Below are positions 1 to 6,773 of a stretch of DNA of 7,406 bases, piece after piece. The DNA lies in assembly GCA_029265085.1 (NCBI GenBank), contig JAJUJY010000190.1, positions 1 to 7,406 on the forward strand, written 5' to 3'. Numbering within the stretch: position 1 is the stretch's first letter; each line of letters begins with the position of its first letter. A program made the position numbers and the translations under genes. Origin of the DNA: Chloroflexota bacterium (GTDB taxonomy: Bacteria; Chloroflexota; Anaerolineae; Anaerolineales; Anaerolineaceae). The notes beneath the pieces are model-generated. The model was not told the DNA's origin, did not search any database, and saw nothing but the letters and a program-made list of their open reading frames with translations.

Positions 1-771
1 AACGAACCGCTGGTAATAGCGCGTATAAAGAATGCAGTTTTCATCATCGATTGGGGTAAAAAACACTGTGATGCGTAAATCTGGGGCGATATAGTTCATC
101 CATAAATGGGGGAACTTAAATCGTAAAAAAGGCGGGCGAGAAGGTTTTTCTAACTCAGCAGATCGTTTGGTGGTAGTACCGTCATCGACCCGGTTATAAA
201 CCCAGATTTGTAATTCGTCACCGTTCATTTCGGTGATGGGGCCGTCTGCGATAGTGCGGTTTCCTCGGCCGATCGTGGTACGGTGAGGGAATGGCAGATG
301 GAAAACGTCTAATTGATTTTCAATAGCGCGCGAGTAATCCACCGTCCAGTGTTCGTGGTAATCGCTGGTATAAAAACCGTTATCCAAATCATCAAACCAG
401 GGCAGCGGCGGATATTCATTGCGCTCTTCCCCCCACCAGATGTAAATATAACCGTGCGCCTCACGCGTGGGGTAAGTTTTCACCTGAAGGGCTTTGGGCA
501 AGGGTGCATTCCGGCCGTTTGCAGGAATATAGGTGCACTGTCCGCTGCTGTCATATTCAAATCCGTGAAAGGGGCATTGGATGCAGTCCCCTTTGATTTC
601 CCCAATACTTAAAGCCACCCCGCGGTGAGGGCACAGGTCGGATTGAACCGTAATTTTTCCTCGCGTGTCGCGCCAGGCAACCATTTTTTCACCCAGGCGG
701 GTTACGCCAATGGGTTTATTTACCTTGACCTCCCGCGATTCAAGGATGACATACCATTGATTTAGAATCAT
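1..771 (-). CDS. Rieske 2Fe-2S aromatic ring-hydroxylating oxygenase, alpha subunit (3' end cut by window)
   Basis: The frame is open from an ATG at 771 to the window edge, giving 257 residues; the C-terminus, perhaps 80-100 residues by family length, lies outside. An N-terminal Rieske domain carries C47-P-H49-R and C66-P-F-H69, with 16 residues between H49 and C66, the spacing expected for a 2Fe-2S cluster. A catalytic domain follows, with N152-x2-D155-x2-H158-x4-H163, the mononuclear non-haem iron site of Rieske oxygenases. The opening NQWYVILES resembles the VanA/PaO-type single-component oxygenases, which take electrons from a separate reductase and hydroxylate or demethylate a ring substrate. 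No reductase gene is visible here and the substrate cannot be told. The start is supported by GGAGGGG at 775-781. The gene lies 91 bp downstream of the photolyase on the same strand. Family assignment is firm; the reaction is unknown. Confidence 0.93.
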   Translation of the reverse strand, partial: MILNQWYVILESREVKVNKPIGVTRLGEKMVAWRDTRGKITVQSDLCPHRGVALSIGEIKGDCIQCPFHGFEYDSSGQCTYIPANGRNAPLPKALQVKTYPTREAHGYIYIWWGEERNEYPPLPWFDDLDNGFYTSDYHEHWTVDYSRAIENQLDVFHLPFPHRTTIGRGNRTIADGPITEMNGDELQIWVYNRVDDGTTTKRSAELEKPSRPPFLRFKFPHLWMNYIAPDLRITVFFTPIDDENCILYTRYYQRFV

Positions 772-815
772 AATCCCCTCCAAGTAGTATCGTCAAAGAG
801 CATAGGGTTTTGGAT

Positions 816-853
816 TAAAAATTTTCTATACTGATTGTAGTCAAATATTTAAA
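816..853 (-). promoter_or_regulatory. Weak candidate promoter(s) for the Rieske oxygenase gene
   Basis: The 91-bp gap between the photolyase and the oxygenase is AT-rich. On the minus strand it holds TTTAAA (848-853), 17 nt, then TATAGA (825-830), each matching 4 of 6 sigma70 consensus bases. An overlapping alternative is TTGACT (839-844), 17 nt, then a poor TTTTTA (816-821). Either would give the oxygenase its own transcription start. AT-rich DNA yields such matches by chance, so this is only a suggestion. I see no terminator hairpin for the photolyase in this gap, so read-through is also possible. Confidence 0.3.
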
Positions 854-862
854 ACCGGGAGT

Positions 863-2263
863 TTATTTATTACGGCTGGTTTGACTGAATTTATAGGCGG
901 CCAGCGTTCGTTCTTTGACCGCGGCATGATCAACGATTGGCGCAGGATAGTCTATTCCAATCCGCAGGTTTACCGGGGCTTGCAGATCTGCGGGCATTTG
1001 CCAGGGGGTGTGAATGTATTCATCCGGCACGGACTGTAATTCCGGTACCCACTGGCGGATAAATTTCCCTTGTGGATCGAATTTTTGGCTTTGCAAAATT
1101 GGATTAAAAATGCGAAAATACGGCGCAGCGTCTGTACCAACTCCGGCAGTCCACTGCCATCCGCCGTTATTTGCAGCCGGGTCGCCGTCAATTAATTGCT
1201 CCATAAACCAGCTTTCCCCTTCCTGCCAGTTGATCAGCAGGTCTTTGACCAGGAATGAAGCTGCAATCATCCGTCCACGGTTGTGCATCCAACCTGTTCC
1301 GGCCAATTGGCGCATACACGCATCGACAATCGGGTAACCTGTCAGGCCGTCTTTCCATCGCTGCAAGTCTTGCGGTGCATCTCGCCAGGGAATATTTCGC
1401 AATCCAGGATTAAAAGCCTCTTTTAAAACATGAGGAAAATGATAAAGGATGGATTGGTAAAATTCGCGCCAGATTAATTCATTGATGAATGTTTCGGCTC
1501 CTTTTCTGGCATCCACTTCGACAAGTGATTCGGCAGCGCTGCGAGTTTTCATCACGGCCAGGCGGGGAGAAAGCATCCCAAAGCGCAGGTAGGGCGACAG
1601 CCGCGAGGTACCATCCAGATCCAACCGGTTGCGATCTTCTGCATAACCGGTCACGGGCAGGTTAAGGAATTGATCAAGCCGCCGGTTAGCTTCCTTGCTG
1701 CCGGCCGGGAAAAATGGGTGGGTGGGGCTGTCTGGTATAGGAATACTGGAAAACGTAGGAACGGCTGGAAATTGAACCGGTAAATCACTTTCTCCTGCAT
1801 TTGGGAAGGGCAGTGATCTCCAGGCTTTCGAGAAGGGGGTGAAAACGGTATAAGGGCTGCCATCCGGTTTAACTGCGGCAGATGGATGGTGAACGGTTAA
1901 CCCCGACACCAATTCGAAAGGGAGAATGCCCGCAATTTCCTGATCCCGGCGGCGCGCATACGGTGAAAAATCTTCTTCGGCGAAGATGCGCACCGCCTGG
2001 CTCTCCTGAACCAGATGGGTGAGGATTTCTAGGGGTGGTCCGCTGCGTACCAATAAGGCACTACCTTTTTGAACCAATTCTTCATTGAGCTTTCGTAAAC
2101 CGTCAAATAAAAAAGCTTGCCGGGTTGGGGCTGGTTTGCGCAGCAGGTATGGATCCAGGATAAAGACCGGTAATACGGAAAATCCTTCCCGTAAGGCCGT
2201 GTTCAGGGCAGGATTATCTTCTATTCGGAAATCACGCCGGATCCACCAGATCGCTCGATGCAT
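863..2263 (-). CDS. phrB: Class I CPD deoxyribodipyrimidine photolyase
   Basis: This 466-residue protein matches the usual 450-480 residues of class I photolyases, cytosolic flavoproteins that use blue or near-UV light to split cyclobutane pyrimidine dimers (EC 4.1.99.3). An N-terminal alpha/beta antenna domain (about 1-130, opening [16 protein letters not shown]) precedes the helical FAD domain (about 200-466). By alignment from memory to E. coli PhrB, dimer-contacting residues are E262 and W265 (in NELIWREFY) and N328 (in TGWMHNR). The electron-transfer tryptophan triad is W293, W346 and W369, and N365 corresponds to the flavin N5-contacting Asn378. All are present, so the enzyme looks active. 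The run [13 protein letters not shown] at 359-371 is typical of photolyases rather than plant cryptochromes. The antenna cofactor cannot be decided. The ATG is supported by AAGGA at 2270-2274 with 6-nt spacing. It lies 83 bp downstream of lipA. Confidence 0.96.
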   Translation of the reverse strand: MHRAIWWIRRDFRIEDNPALNTALREGFSVLPVFILDPYLLRKPAPTRQAFLFDGLRKLNEELVQKGSALLVRSGPPLEILTHLVQESQAVRIFAEEDFSPYARRRDQEIAGILPFELVSGLTVHHPSAAVKPDGSPYTVFTPFSKAWRSLPFPNAGESDLPVQFPAVPTFSSIPIPDSPTHPFFPAGSKEANRRLDQFLNLPVTGYAEDRNRLDLDGTSRLSPYLRFGMLSPRLAVMKTRSAAESLVEVDARKGAETFINELIWREFYQSILYHFPHVLKEAFNPGLRNIPWRDAPQDLQRWKDGLTGYPIVDACMRQLAGTGWMHNRGRMIAASFLVKDLLINWQEGESWFMEQLIDGDPAANNGGWQWTAGVGTDAAPYFRIFNPILQSQKFDPQGKFIRQWVPELQSVPDEYIHTPWQMPADLQAPVNLRIGIDYPAPIVDHAAVKERTLAAYKFSQTSRNK

Positions 2264-2292
2264 TTGCTTTCCTTCGCGAAGTATTTAGTTTT

Positions 2293-2321
2293 ATTCTACT
2301 CTTCATAATGAAGATTGTATT
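2293..2321 (-). promoter_or_regulatory. Candidate photolyase promoter with a dyad in its spacer
   Basis: Upstream of the photolyase start, the minus strand holds TAGAAT (2293-2298; 5 of 6 matches to the -10 consensus) and, 17 nt before it, AATACA (2316-2321; 3 of 6 to the -35). The spacer is nearly filled by a perfect dyad at 2300-2314, TCTTCAT-T-ATGAAGA, with 7-bp arms around one base. A dyad in this position is what a repressor or a MerR-like regulator would bind. The expected transcript would start near 2286 and carry the AAGGA ribosome site. The -35 is weak and no regulator gene is in the window, so the role as operator is inference. Confidence 0.35.
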
Positions 2322-2346
2322 TAGCCTGTGGAAGGTTGGAGAAAAT

Positions 2347-3288
2347 TTATCCGGCGTGAGGATTTAATTGGCGATGGATACTGCTCAACGCGCGCACCTG
2401 CTCTGCGGCATGATAGGATGAACGGACCAGCGGGGCGGATTCAACCCACTTGAAACCGATGTTTAGTCCGTATTGTTTGAGGCCGGCAAATTCTTCCAGG
2501 GTGTAGTAGCGTTCCATTGGCAAATGTTTGCGGCTGGGTTGAAGGTATTGGCCGATGGTCAGGATGTCCACTCCCCAGGAGCGCAAATCATCCATCACCG
2601 CTTTGACTTCGTCTATTGTTTCGCCTAAACCCAGCATCATACCGGATTTTGTCAGGACTTCGGGGTCAATCTTCTTGGCATTGCTGAGCGTGGCTTGCGC
2701 CCACTCATAGCGGTCTTGGGGCTGCACCTGCTTGAATAAACGAGGAACAGTTTCCACATTGTGGTTTAAGATTTCCGGACGGGCGTCCATTACCAGGCGC
2801 AGCGCTTCCGCGCTGCCTTTAAAATCCGGGATGAGCACTTCAATCGAACAGCCGGGATGAATTTCACGGATACGCCGGATGACCATCGCAAAAATTGGGG
2901 CGCCGCCGTCTTTGCGGTCATCGCGGTTGACTGAGGTAATAACGGCATGTTTTAGCCCCATCGCCTTAACCGCTTGGGCAACCCGCTCTGGTTCCAGCCA
3001 ATCCAGGTTTTCTGGTTTTCCACGTTTGACGTCACAAAAACCGCAGGTACGCGTACAGATATCACCCATCATCAAAAAGGTAGCTGTGCCGGAACCCCAG
3101 CATTCGCTCATATTGGGGCAGCCGGCTTCTTCACAAACGGTGTGCAAGGCTTTTTTGCGCATCAACTGTTGAAGCCACTCATAGGTTTCGCCTTGCGGTT
3201 TGGTGATTTGAATCCAGCTAGGCCGCCGCAGCGGGGTGGTATTGACTTTTTCAGGATTAACTCTATCTCGGGTCGGATTTGTCGGCAT
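2347..3288 (-). CDS. lipA: Lipoyl synthase (radical SAM)
   Basis: LipA inserts two sulfur atoms into octanoyl groups bound to lipoyl domains (EC 2.8.1.8), making the lipoyl cofactor of 2-oxoacid dehydrogenases and the glycine cleavage system. The 313-residue product has the auxiliary 4Fe-4S cysteines C52-x4-C57-x5-C63 (in [12 protein letters not shown]), the radical SAM motif C78-x3-C82-x2-C85 (CTRTCGFC), NHNVET at 175-180, GLGET at 220-224, and the C-terminal RSSYHA at 289-294, whose serine helps ligate the auxiliary cluster. Nothing essential is missing. The frame stays open to an ATG at 3372, but I place the start at 3288: AAGGAG (3294-3299) sits 5 nt upstream, the extra 28 residues are not LipA-like, and the lipA promoter lies inside them. 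No lipB or lplA is visible nearby. It heads a leftward series with the photolyase and Rieske gene. Confidence 0.96.
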   Translation of the reverse strand: MPTNPTRDRVNPEKVNTTPLRRPSWIQITKPQGETYEWLQQLMRKKALHTVCEEAGCPNMSECWGSGTATFLMMGDICTRTCGFCDVKRGKPENLDWLEPERVAQAVKAMGLKHAVITSVNRDDRKDGGAPIFAMVIRRIREIHPGCSIEVLIPDFKGSAEALRLVMDARPEILNHNVETVPRLFKQVQPQDRYEWAQATLSNAKKIDPEVLTKSGMMLGLGETIDEVKAVMDDLRSWGVDILTIGQYLQPSRKHLPMERYYTLEEFAGLKQYGLNIGFKWVESAPLVRSSYHAAEQVRALSSIHRQLNPHAG

Positions 3289-3293
3289 AACGT

Positions 3294-3299
3294 CTCCTT
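3294..3299 (-). promoter_or_regulatory. Ribosome binding site fixing the lipA start
   Basis: AAGGAG on the minus strand, 5 nt before the ATG at 3288, selects this start over the longer in-frame ATG at 3372. Confidence 0.85.
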
Positions 3300-3304
3300 G
3301 GCTC

Positions 3305-3333
3305 ATTATACCCAGTTGGCACAGCCTTGTGAA
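3305..3333 (-). promoter_or_regulatory. Sigma70-type promoter of lipA
   Basis: On the minus strand, TTCACA (3328-3333; 5 of 6 consensus matches) is followed after exactly 17 nt by a perfect TATAAT (3305-3310). Transcription would start near 3298, leaving a leader of only about 10 nt made up almost wholly of the ribosome site. This is the strongest promoter match in the window and shows that lipA is transcribed from the divergent region. Confidence 0.8.
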
Positions 3334-3359
3334 GCGTAATGATTGTTGTAAAGCCTTTT

Positions 3360-3388
3360 GTGGCACAATCAAGGTCCCATGCTATAAT
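3360..3388 (+). promoter_or_regulatory. Sigma70-type promoter of the ppk2-rsmI pair
   Basis: A perfect TATAAT at 3383-3388 is preceded after 17 nt by GTGGCA (3360-3365; 4 of 6 matches to TTGACA). Transcription would begin near 3395 and leave a leader of about 43 nt before the ppk2 ATG. The -35 overlaps a small dyad, TTGTG-G-CACAA (3358-3368), which could hold a regulator but is short enough to be chance. It is back to back with the lipA promoter, with 26 bp between the two -35 boxes. Confidence 0.65.
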
Positions 3389-3427
3389 GTCACCAGGATA
3401 TGGTACGCTTGCGGATTGAGACCAGAT

Positions 3428-3433
3428 GGAGGG
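3428..3433 (+). promoter_or_regulatory. Ribosome binding site fixing the ppk2 start
   Basis: GGAGGG lies 4-5 nt before the ATG at 3438. It overlaps the upstream in-frame ATG at 3426, which has no ribosome site of its own, so the downstream ATG is the likely start. Confidence 0.8.
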
Positions 3434-3437
3434 AATA

Positions 3438-4244
3438 ATGTTCGATCGCTATCGTGTAAAACCCAATGACAAGATTGACTTAAAAAAATGGGATCCCAGC
3501 GAGATCAATGGCTCAGTCGATGAAAAAAGCGAAGGCAAAGAAAGGCTCTTGGAGTTAAACCGTGAGTTAGAGACTCTTCAGGAACTGCTCTATGCGGAGC
3601 ACAAACATAAAATCCTGATTGTTTTGCAAGGCATGGATACCAGCGGCAAAGATGGTGTGATCCGGCATGTATTTGAAGGAGTCAACCCGCAGGGTGTGCG
3701 CGTAGCCAGCTTTAAAGTGCCTACACCCATTGAGTTAGATCATGATTATTTATGGCGAATCCACCAACAGACTCCAGGGAAAGGTGAGATGGTCATATTT
3801 AACCGCAGTCATTATGAGGATGTTCTGGTGGTGCGGGTGCATAACCTGGTTCCTGAAACGGTTTGGAAGAAACGATTTGAGCAAATCAAGGATTTTGAAC
3901 AAACCCTGGCTGATGAAGGCACCACAATCTTAAAATTCTTTTTACATATTGATCTGGATGAACAGAAAGAACGCCTGCAAGCCCGGCTGGATGACCCGAA
4001 TAAGCGCTGGAAGTTCAATCCCGGCGATCTAAAAGAACGCGCCCTCTGGAAAGAGTACATGGCGGCTTACGAGGATGTGTTGAATAAAACCAGCACCGAA
4101 GCTGCGCCCTGGTATATTGTCCCTGCCAGCCGGAAATGGTTCCGCGACCTGGTGATCGCCAGCATTTTGGTTGAAAAGTTAAAGAATTTGAATATGCAAT
4201 ACCCGGTTCCAGCAGAAAACCTGGACCAGATTGTGATTGAGTAA
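3438..4244 (+). CDS. ppk2: Polyphosphate kinase 2 family nucleotide phosphotransferase, class III-like
   Basis: PPK2 enzymes are cytosolic and move phosphate between polyphosphate and nucleotides. The 268-residue product has a single P-loop kinase domain with Walker A GMDTSGKDG at 65-73 and the second conserved motif FNRSHYEDVL at 121-130. The SHYEDV version, rather than the SWYNRAGVE seen in classes I and II, points to class III, whose studied members phosphorylate both AMP and ADP from polyphosphate. RWKFNPGDLKER at 190-201 belongs to the lid region and WYIVPASRKWFRD at 225-237 is the usual late motif. The class call comes from recalled motifs, so AMP/ADP use is inferred. It is the first gene of a rightward pair with rsmI (6-bp gap), under the promoter at 3360-3388. 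No ppk1 or exopolyphosphatase gene is in view. Confidence 0.94.
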   Translation: MFDRYRVKPNDKIDLKKWDPSEINGSVDEKSEGKERLLELNRELETLQELLYAEHKHKILIVLQGMDTSGKDGVIRHVFEGVNPQGVRVASFKVPTPIELDHDYLWRIHQQTPGKGEMVIFNRSHYEDVLVVRVHNLVPETVWKKRFEQIKDFEQTLADEGTTILKFFLHIDLDEQKERLQARLDDPNKRWKFNPGDLKERALWKEYMAAYEDVLNKTSTEAAPWYIVPASRKWFRDLVIASILVEKLKNLNMQYPVPAENLDQIVIE

Positions 4245-4250
4245 TCTTAT

Positions 4251-4943
4251 ATGTTGTATTTAGTATCTACGCCAATTGGTAATTTAGGGGATATCTCGCA
4301 GCGCGCCTTAGATACGCTGCGCGAAGCGGATATGGTGGTCAGTGAAGATACCCGCAAAACGGGCTTTTTGCTAAACCATTTTGATATTCGCAAACCACAG
4401 CTCTCTTTCCGTGAGGATAACGAAGACCGTGCGCTGCCGAAAATTATGGCCTTGCTGCAAGAAGACAAATCCGTGGCACTGGTGACGGATGCGGGTACTC
4501 CGGCGGTCTCCGATCCGGGTTTTATTCTTGTGCGCGAAGTGCTTGCCGCAGGTTTGCCGGTGACTGCTATTCCCGGTCCAACTGCATTGATTGCTGCCCT
4601 GGTGCTTTCGGGCTTACCGGTTCACAGTTTTACTTTCCGCGGATTCCCGCCGCGTAAGTCTGGTCCGCGCAAGCGCTTTTTGGAAGTGGATGCGCAATCA
4701 CCGCATACGCTGATCTTCTATGAAAGCCCATATCGCCTGAAGGCGCTGTTGGAAGATGCGTTGGTCGTTTATGGTGAACGCCGGGCAGCCGTGGCGAATG
4801 ATCTGACCAAAAAATTTGAAACGGTTTACCGCGATACCCTGAGCCACTTAATCAAGAAATTTGAAACCGAACCGATCCGGGGCGAGTATGTGGTTGTGAT
4901 CGAGGGCCTGGGACGGACAATGTCCGGCGCGGAAGAAGACTAA
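4251..4943 (+). CDS. rsmI: 16S rRNA (cytidine-1402-2'-O)-methyltransferase, short form
   Basis: RsmI uses S-adenosylmethionine to 2'-O-methylate C1402 in the decoding centre of 16S rRNA (EC 2.1.1.198). The 230 residues carry the family's tetrapyrrole-methylase-fold motifs in order: [10 protein letters not shown] at 6-15, SEDTRKTG at 31-38, [13 protein letters not shown] at 78-90, [10 protein letters not shown] at 108-117, GFPPRK at 131-136 and YESPYRL at 157-163. The usual ARELTK appears as ANDLTK at 182-187. The protein ends soon after GEYVVVIEG (211-219), whereas E. coli RsmI (286 residues) continues with a small helical domain of about 55 residues. The stop is followed within 24 bp by the converging DUF4037 gene, so no missing piece lies downstream. 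There is no clear ribosome site; the 6-bp gap after ppk2 suggests translational coupling. Function is confident; the tail loss is seen directly. Confidence 0.95.
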   Translation: MLYLVSTPIGNLGDISQRALDTLREADMVVSEDTRKTGFLLNHFDIRKPQLSFREDNEDRALPKIMALLQEDKSVALVTDAGTPAVSDPGFILVREVLAAGLPVTAIPGPTALIAALVLSGLPVHSFTFRGFPPRKSGPRKRFLEVDAQSPHTLIFYESPYRLKALLEDALVVYGERRAAVANDLTKKFETVYRDTLSHLIKKFETEPIRGEYVVVIEGLGRTMSGAEED

Positions 4944-4967
4944 TTTTTCTATAACGGCCGCTGGTGG

Positions 4968-6092
4968 TTATTCGGTCGCTGAATATAAAGAAGAAAAACT
5001 CCGGCAGGCTGCAGGGGATTCCAGAATATCGGTTGTAAAACAAAACTGATTGACGGAACCAAACAGCGGCATACGGCGAATTTCTTCATTTTGGATTGAG
5101 TTTTGGATTGCTTCGGCGAACCGCTCTGCCTGGATGACCATAAAGGGGCGTTCGTGAAAACGAACGGGCTGAGGATCGAAAGGGTCTGTGATATTCAATC
5201 GATTGTGCTGCTCTGCTGCAATCCTATAGGATTGGCACAACGCATCCTGCCTTTCGACCCAGCTTTGCGCTGTCAAGACGGCATGTAAAGCCGGTGCCAA
5301 CTGCTTTGCCACAGATAATTTTTGAAATGCCGTTCCAAACCATTTGCTGTAAGGGGCATAACGGCGTTCCTGGAAGAAACTTAACCGCATCAGGTCATGT
5401 ACAAGCCGGGCAGCGATCACCCGCGAACCGATTTCATCTCCCAGGTCACCGGTACGCCCGACAAAGGCTTCTTCTTGCCCGATGCGTGCCCACTGGCAGG
5501 CCATTAAATAGCGCCAGATATCGTCCGGGTAATAGGCCAATATTTCGCGAACCTGGCTGAAGCCAAGATCGTCGTGGTAGACCATGCCGCCAGTTACCGC
5601 GAGCAGCTTTTGCTCTGGGAAGGTTACCCAATCGGTCAGTGCCGGGGTGGAATTTGCCTGGAAGCCTAATTCCTGTTTCAGGAATTGGCGAATGGTGGTG
5701 AGATGAATCAAATGATTCACCGGCCCGGTTTCGACCGGTTCAAGCAACCGCACACCAATACCGTCTGGCGAGCCAAAATTGGTAGGGTAGCCGAGGAAGC
5801 TGACCGGTAGTTCCTGGCGCAGAGTCTGGTTGACCGATTCAGATTGTTGGTCAAAATCATATTCTGTCAAAAAGAGCATCAGGCGCGGCCCCCACATATG
5901 GTCGCGCGACATGGGTGTGTCAAACCCAAGCACATCGGAACCGTATCCAACCAATCCGGCGGTATGGAGTAAACCGGGAAAATGTTTTGCAAGCAGTGGG
6001 AGAACGATTTCTTGATAATACCGGGCATTTAATTCAAGCCCAGGCAGGAAGGGGTTTGGATGTTCAGCCCAGTTGATTTTCTTTGTGTTCAT
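4968..6092 (-). CDS. DUF4037 nucleotidyltransferase-like protein
   Basis: This 374-residue soluble protein resembles DUF4037 proteins. The N-terminal part opens with FLPGLELNARYY (15-26) and carries GYGSDVLGFDTPMSRDH at 49-65, followed by WGPR (67-70). This resembles the G-S...D-x-D/H metal and nucleotide site of the nucleotidyltransferase (pol-beta) fold, with D58 and D64 as candidate metal ligands. The DUF4037 region proper is about 135-260, including VTGGMVYHDDLG (166-177), YYPDDIWRYLMACQW (187-201) and RRYAPYSKWF (243-252). No signal peptide or membrane segment is seen. Members are sometimes compared with antibiotic-modifying or tRNA nucleotidyltransferases, but I know of no established substrate. 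Its ATG lies 12 bp after the stop of the two-TM gene and lacks a clear ribosome site, so the two are probably translated in a coupled way. It converges with rsmI. Confidence 0.85.
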   Translation of the reverse strand: MNTKKINWAEHPNPFLPGLELNARYYQEIVLPLLAKHFPGLLHTAGLVGYGSDVLGFDTPMSRDHMWGPRLMLFLTEYDFDQQSESVNQTLRQELPVSFLGYPTNFGSPDGIGVRLLEPVETGPVNHLIHLTTIRQFLKQELGFQANSTPALTDWVTFPEQKLLAVTGGMVYHDDLGFSQVREILAYYPDDIWRYLMACQWARIGQEEAFVGRTGDLGDEIGSRVIAARLVHDLMRLSFFQERRYAPYSKWFGTAFQKLSVAKQLAPALHAVLTAQSWVERQDALCQSYRIAAEQHNRLNITDPFDPQPVRFHERPFMVIQAERFAEAIQNSIQNEEIRRMPLFGSVNQFCFTTDILESPAACRSFSSLYSATE

Positions 6093-6104
6093 ATGGGTAT
6101 TGTT

Positions 6105-6695
6105 TTAGAGGGTGGTATGAAAGCGGATATCAGCCTGCTGCAAACGCCGCAGATGGGTTTTCAGGCGGTTGATAGGGTCACTCTGGATGAATGACACAGA
6201 GATTGCCTCCCATAAAAATACCCAGCCGCCAATGGTTAATCCTTCTCGCAGATAGTTCATGATCAGGTTCTCTTCTAATAATCCGCGCAGTAAGGCGGCA
6301 GAGGTAATGGATAAAAAGGATACCAATACATATTTTAACGCCCGTCTGCGGGTGTGACGGAGCTGGTCTGAGATGACATTGATTTCATATAGAAAATAGT
6401 GGCGGAATCCTTCCAGCACTTTTCGTTCTACCAGCGAATCGCGGTTTTCCTGGCTGACATTGATTAATAAGTTTATCTGATAGCGAAAAGGGATTTCTTC
6501 TGAACATTCCTTAAGAAATGCCATTAAGTCCGGTGCCAAATCGCGTTGGTGGAGGGGAGTCGGATCCAGCCGGTTAAAAAGCTCATCATATTGGTTGACT
6601 GCTACCTGAATGGTGAATGCTTTTTTGGCTGCATCGAACAGATATACCTCTTCAAGGTACTGCTTCGAATGGTTGTTAAAAAGGCTGATGCGCAT
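6105..6695 (-). CDS. Uncharacterised membrane protein with two C-terminal TM helices
   Basis: I do not recognise a named family with certainty. The 196-residue product has a soluble N-terminal region (about 1-118) with the striking NRLDPTPLHQRDLAPDL at 41-57; I recall similar D-P-S-P-L-x-x-R-D-L segments in uncharacterised bacterial proteins of this layout. Two hydrophobic segments follow, at about 121-139 (after the basic RHTRRR, 113-118) and 152-170 (GLTIGGWVFLWEAISVSFI), then a basic tail. The positive-inside rule would put both the N-terminal region and the tail in the cytoplasm, with a short acidic loop outside. There is no signal peptide. The ATG at 6695 has no Shine-Dalgarno; upstream is C-rich (TATCCCCCTC), and the previous terminator ends only about 25 bp before it. 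No better in-frame start is visible. It probably forms a unit with the DUF4037 gene. Confidence 0.8.
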   Translation of the reverse strand: MRISLFNNHSKQYLEEVYLFDAAKKAFTIQVAVNQYDELFNRLDPTPLHQRDLAPDLMAFLKECSEEIPFRYQINLLINVSQENRDSLVERKVLEGFRHYFLYEINVISDQLRHTRRRALKYVLVSFLSITSAALLRGLLEENLIMNYLREGLTIGGWVFLWEAISVSFIQSDPINRLKTHLRRLQQADIRFHTTL

Positions 6696-6720
6696 AGGCT
6701 GAGGGGGATAGGTTCGAGGA

Positions 6721-6756
6721 AGAATAAAGATGGAGCAGCGTACTTACTGCTCCATC
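6721..6756 (-). terminator. Intrinsic terminator of the yhhQ gene
   Basis: Read on the minus strand, GATGGAGCAG and CTGCTCCATC form a perfect 10-bp stem (6747-6756 with 6729-6738; 6 GC pairs) around an 8-nt loop, followed at once by the T-rich TTTATTCT. It starts 17 bp after the yhhQ stop. The plus-strand flank has no T-run, so it acts leftward only. It separates yhhQ from the two-TM gene. Confidence 0.88.
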
Positions 6757-6773
6757 GACCAGATCAATCGGAT

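Noticed and set aside
313..612. Open frame of 99 codons on the plus strand
   Set aside because: It lies antisense to the Rieske and catalytic-domain coding of the oxygenase gene, has no ribosome site and no recognisable protein features.
2273..2280. TTCGCGAA palindrome just before the photolyase ribosome site
   Set aside because: An 8-bp palindrome alone is too short to call an operator, and it overlaps the ribosome binding region.
3289..3372. N-terminal extension of lipA to the ATG at 3372
   Set aside because: The extra 28 residues include the lipA promoter, do not look like LipA, and the ATG at 3288 has AAGGAG 5 nt upstream.
3426..3437. ppk2 start at the ATG at 3426
   Set aside because: The ATG at 3438 is preceded by GGAGGG at a good distance, and that site overlaps the 3426 codon.
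4914..4950. Possible rsmI terminator: CGGACA-A-TGTCCG (4914-4926) with TTTTTCT (4944-4950)
   Set aside because: The dyad is inside the rsmI coding region, allows only a 5-bp stem with a 3-nt loop, and is 17 nt from the T-run, too far for an intrinsic terminator.
4955..4960. CGGCCG palindrome between rsmI and the DUF4037 gene
   Set aside because: Six bases with no loop or T-run; expected by chance.
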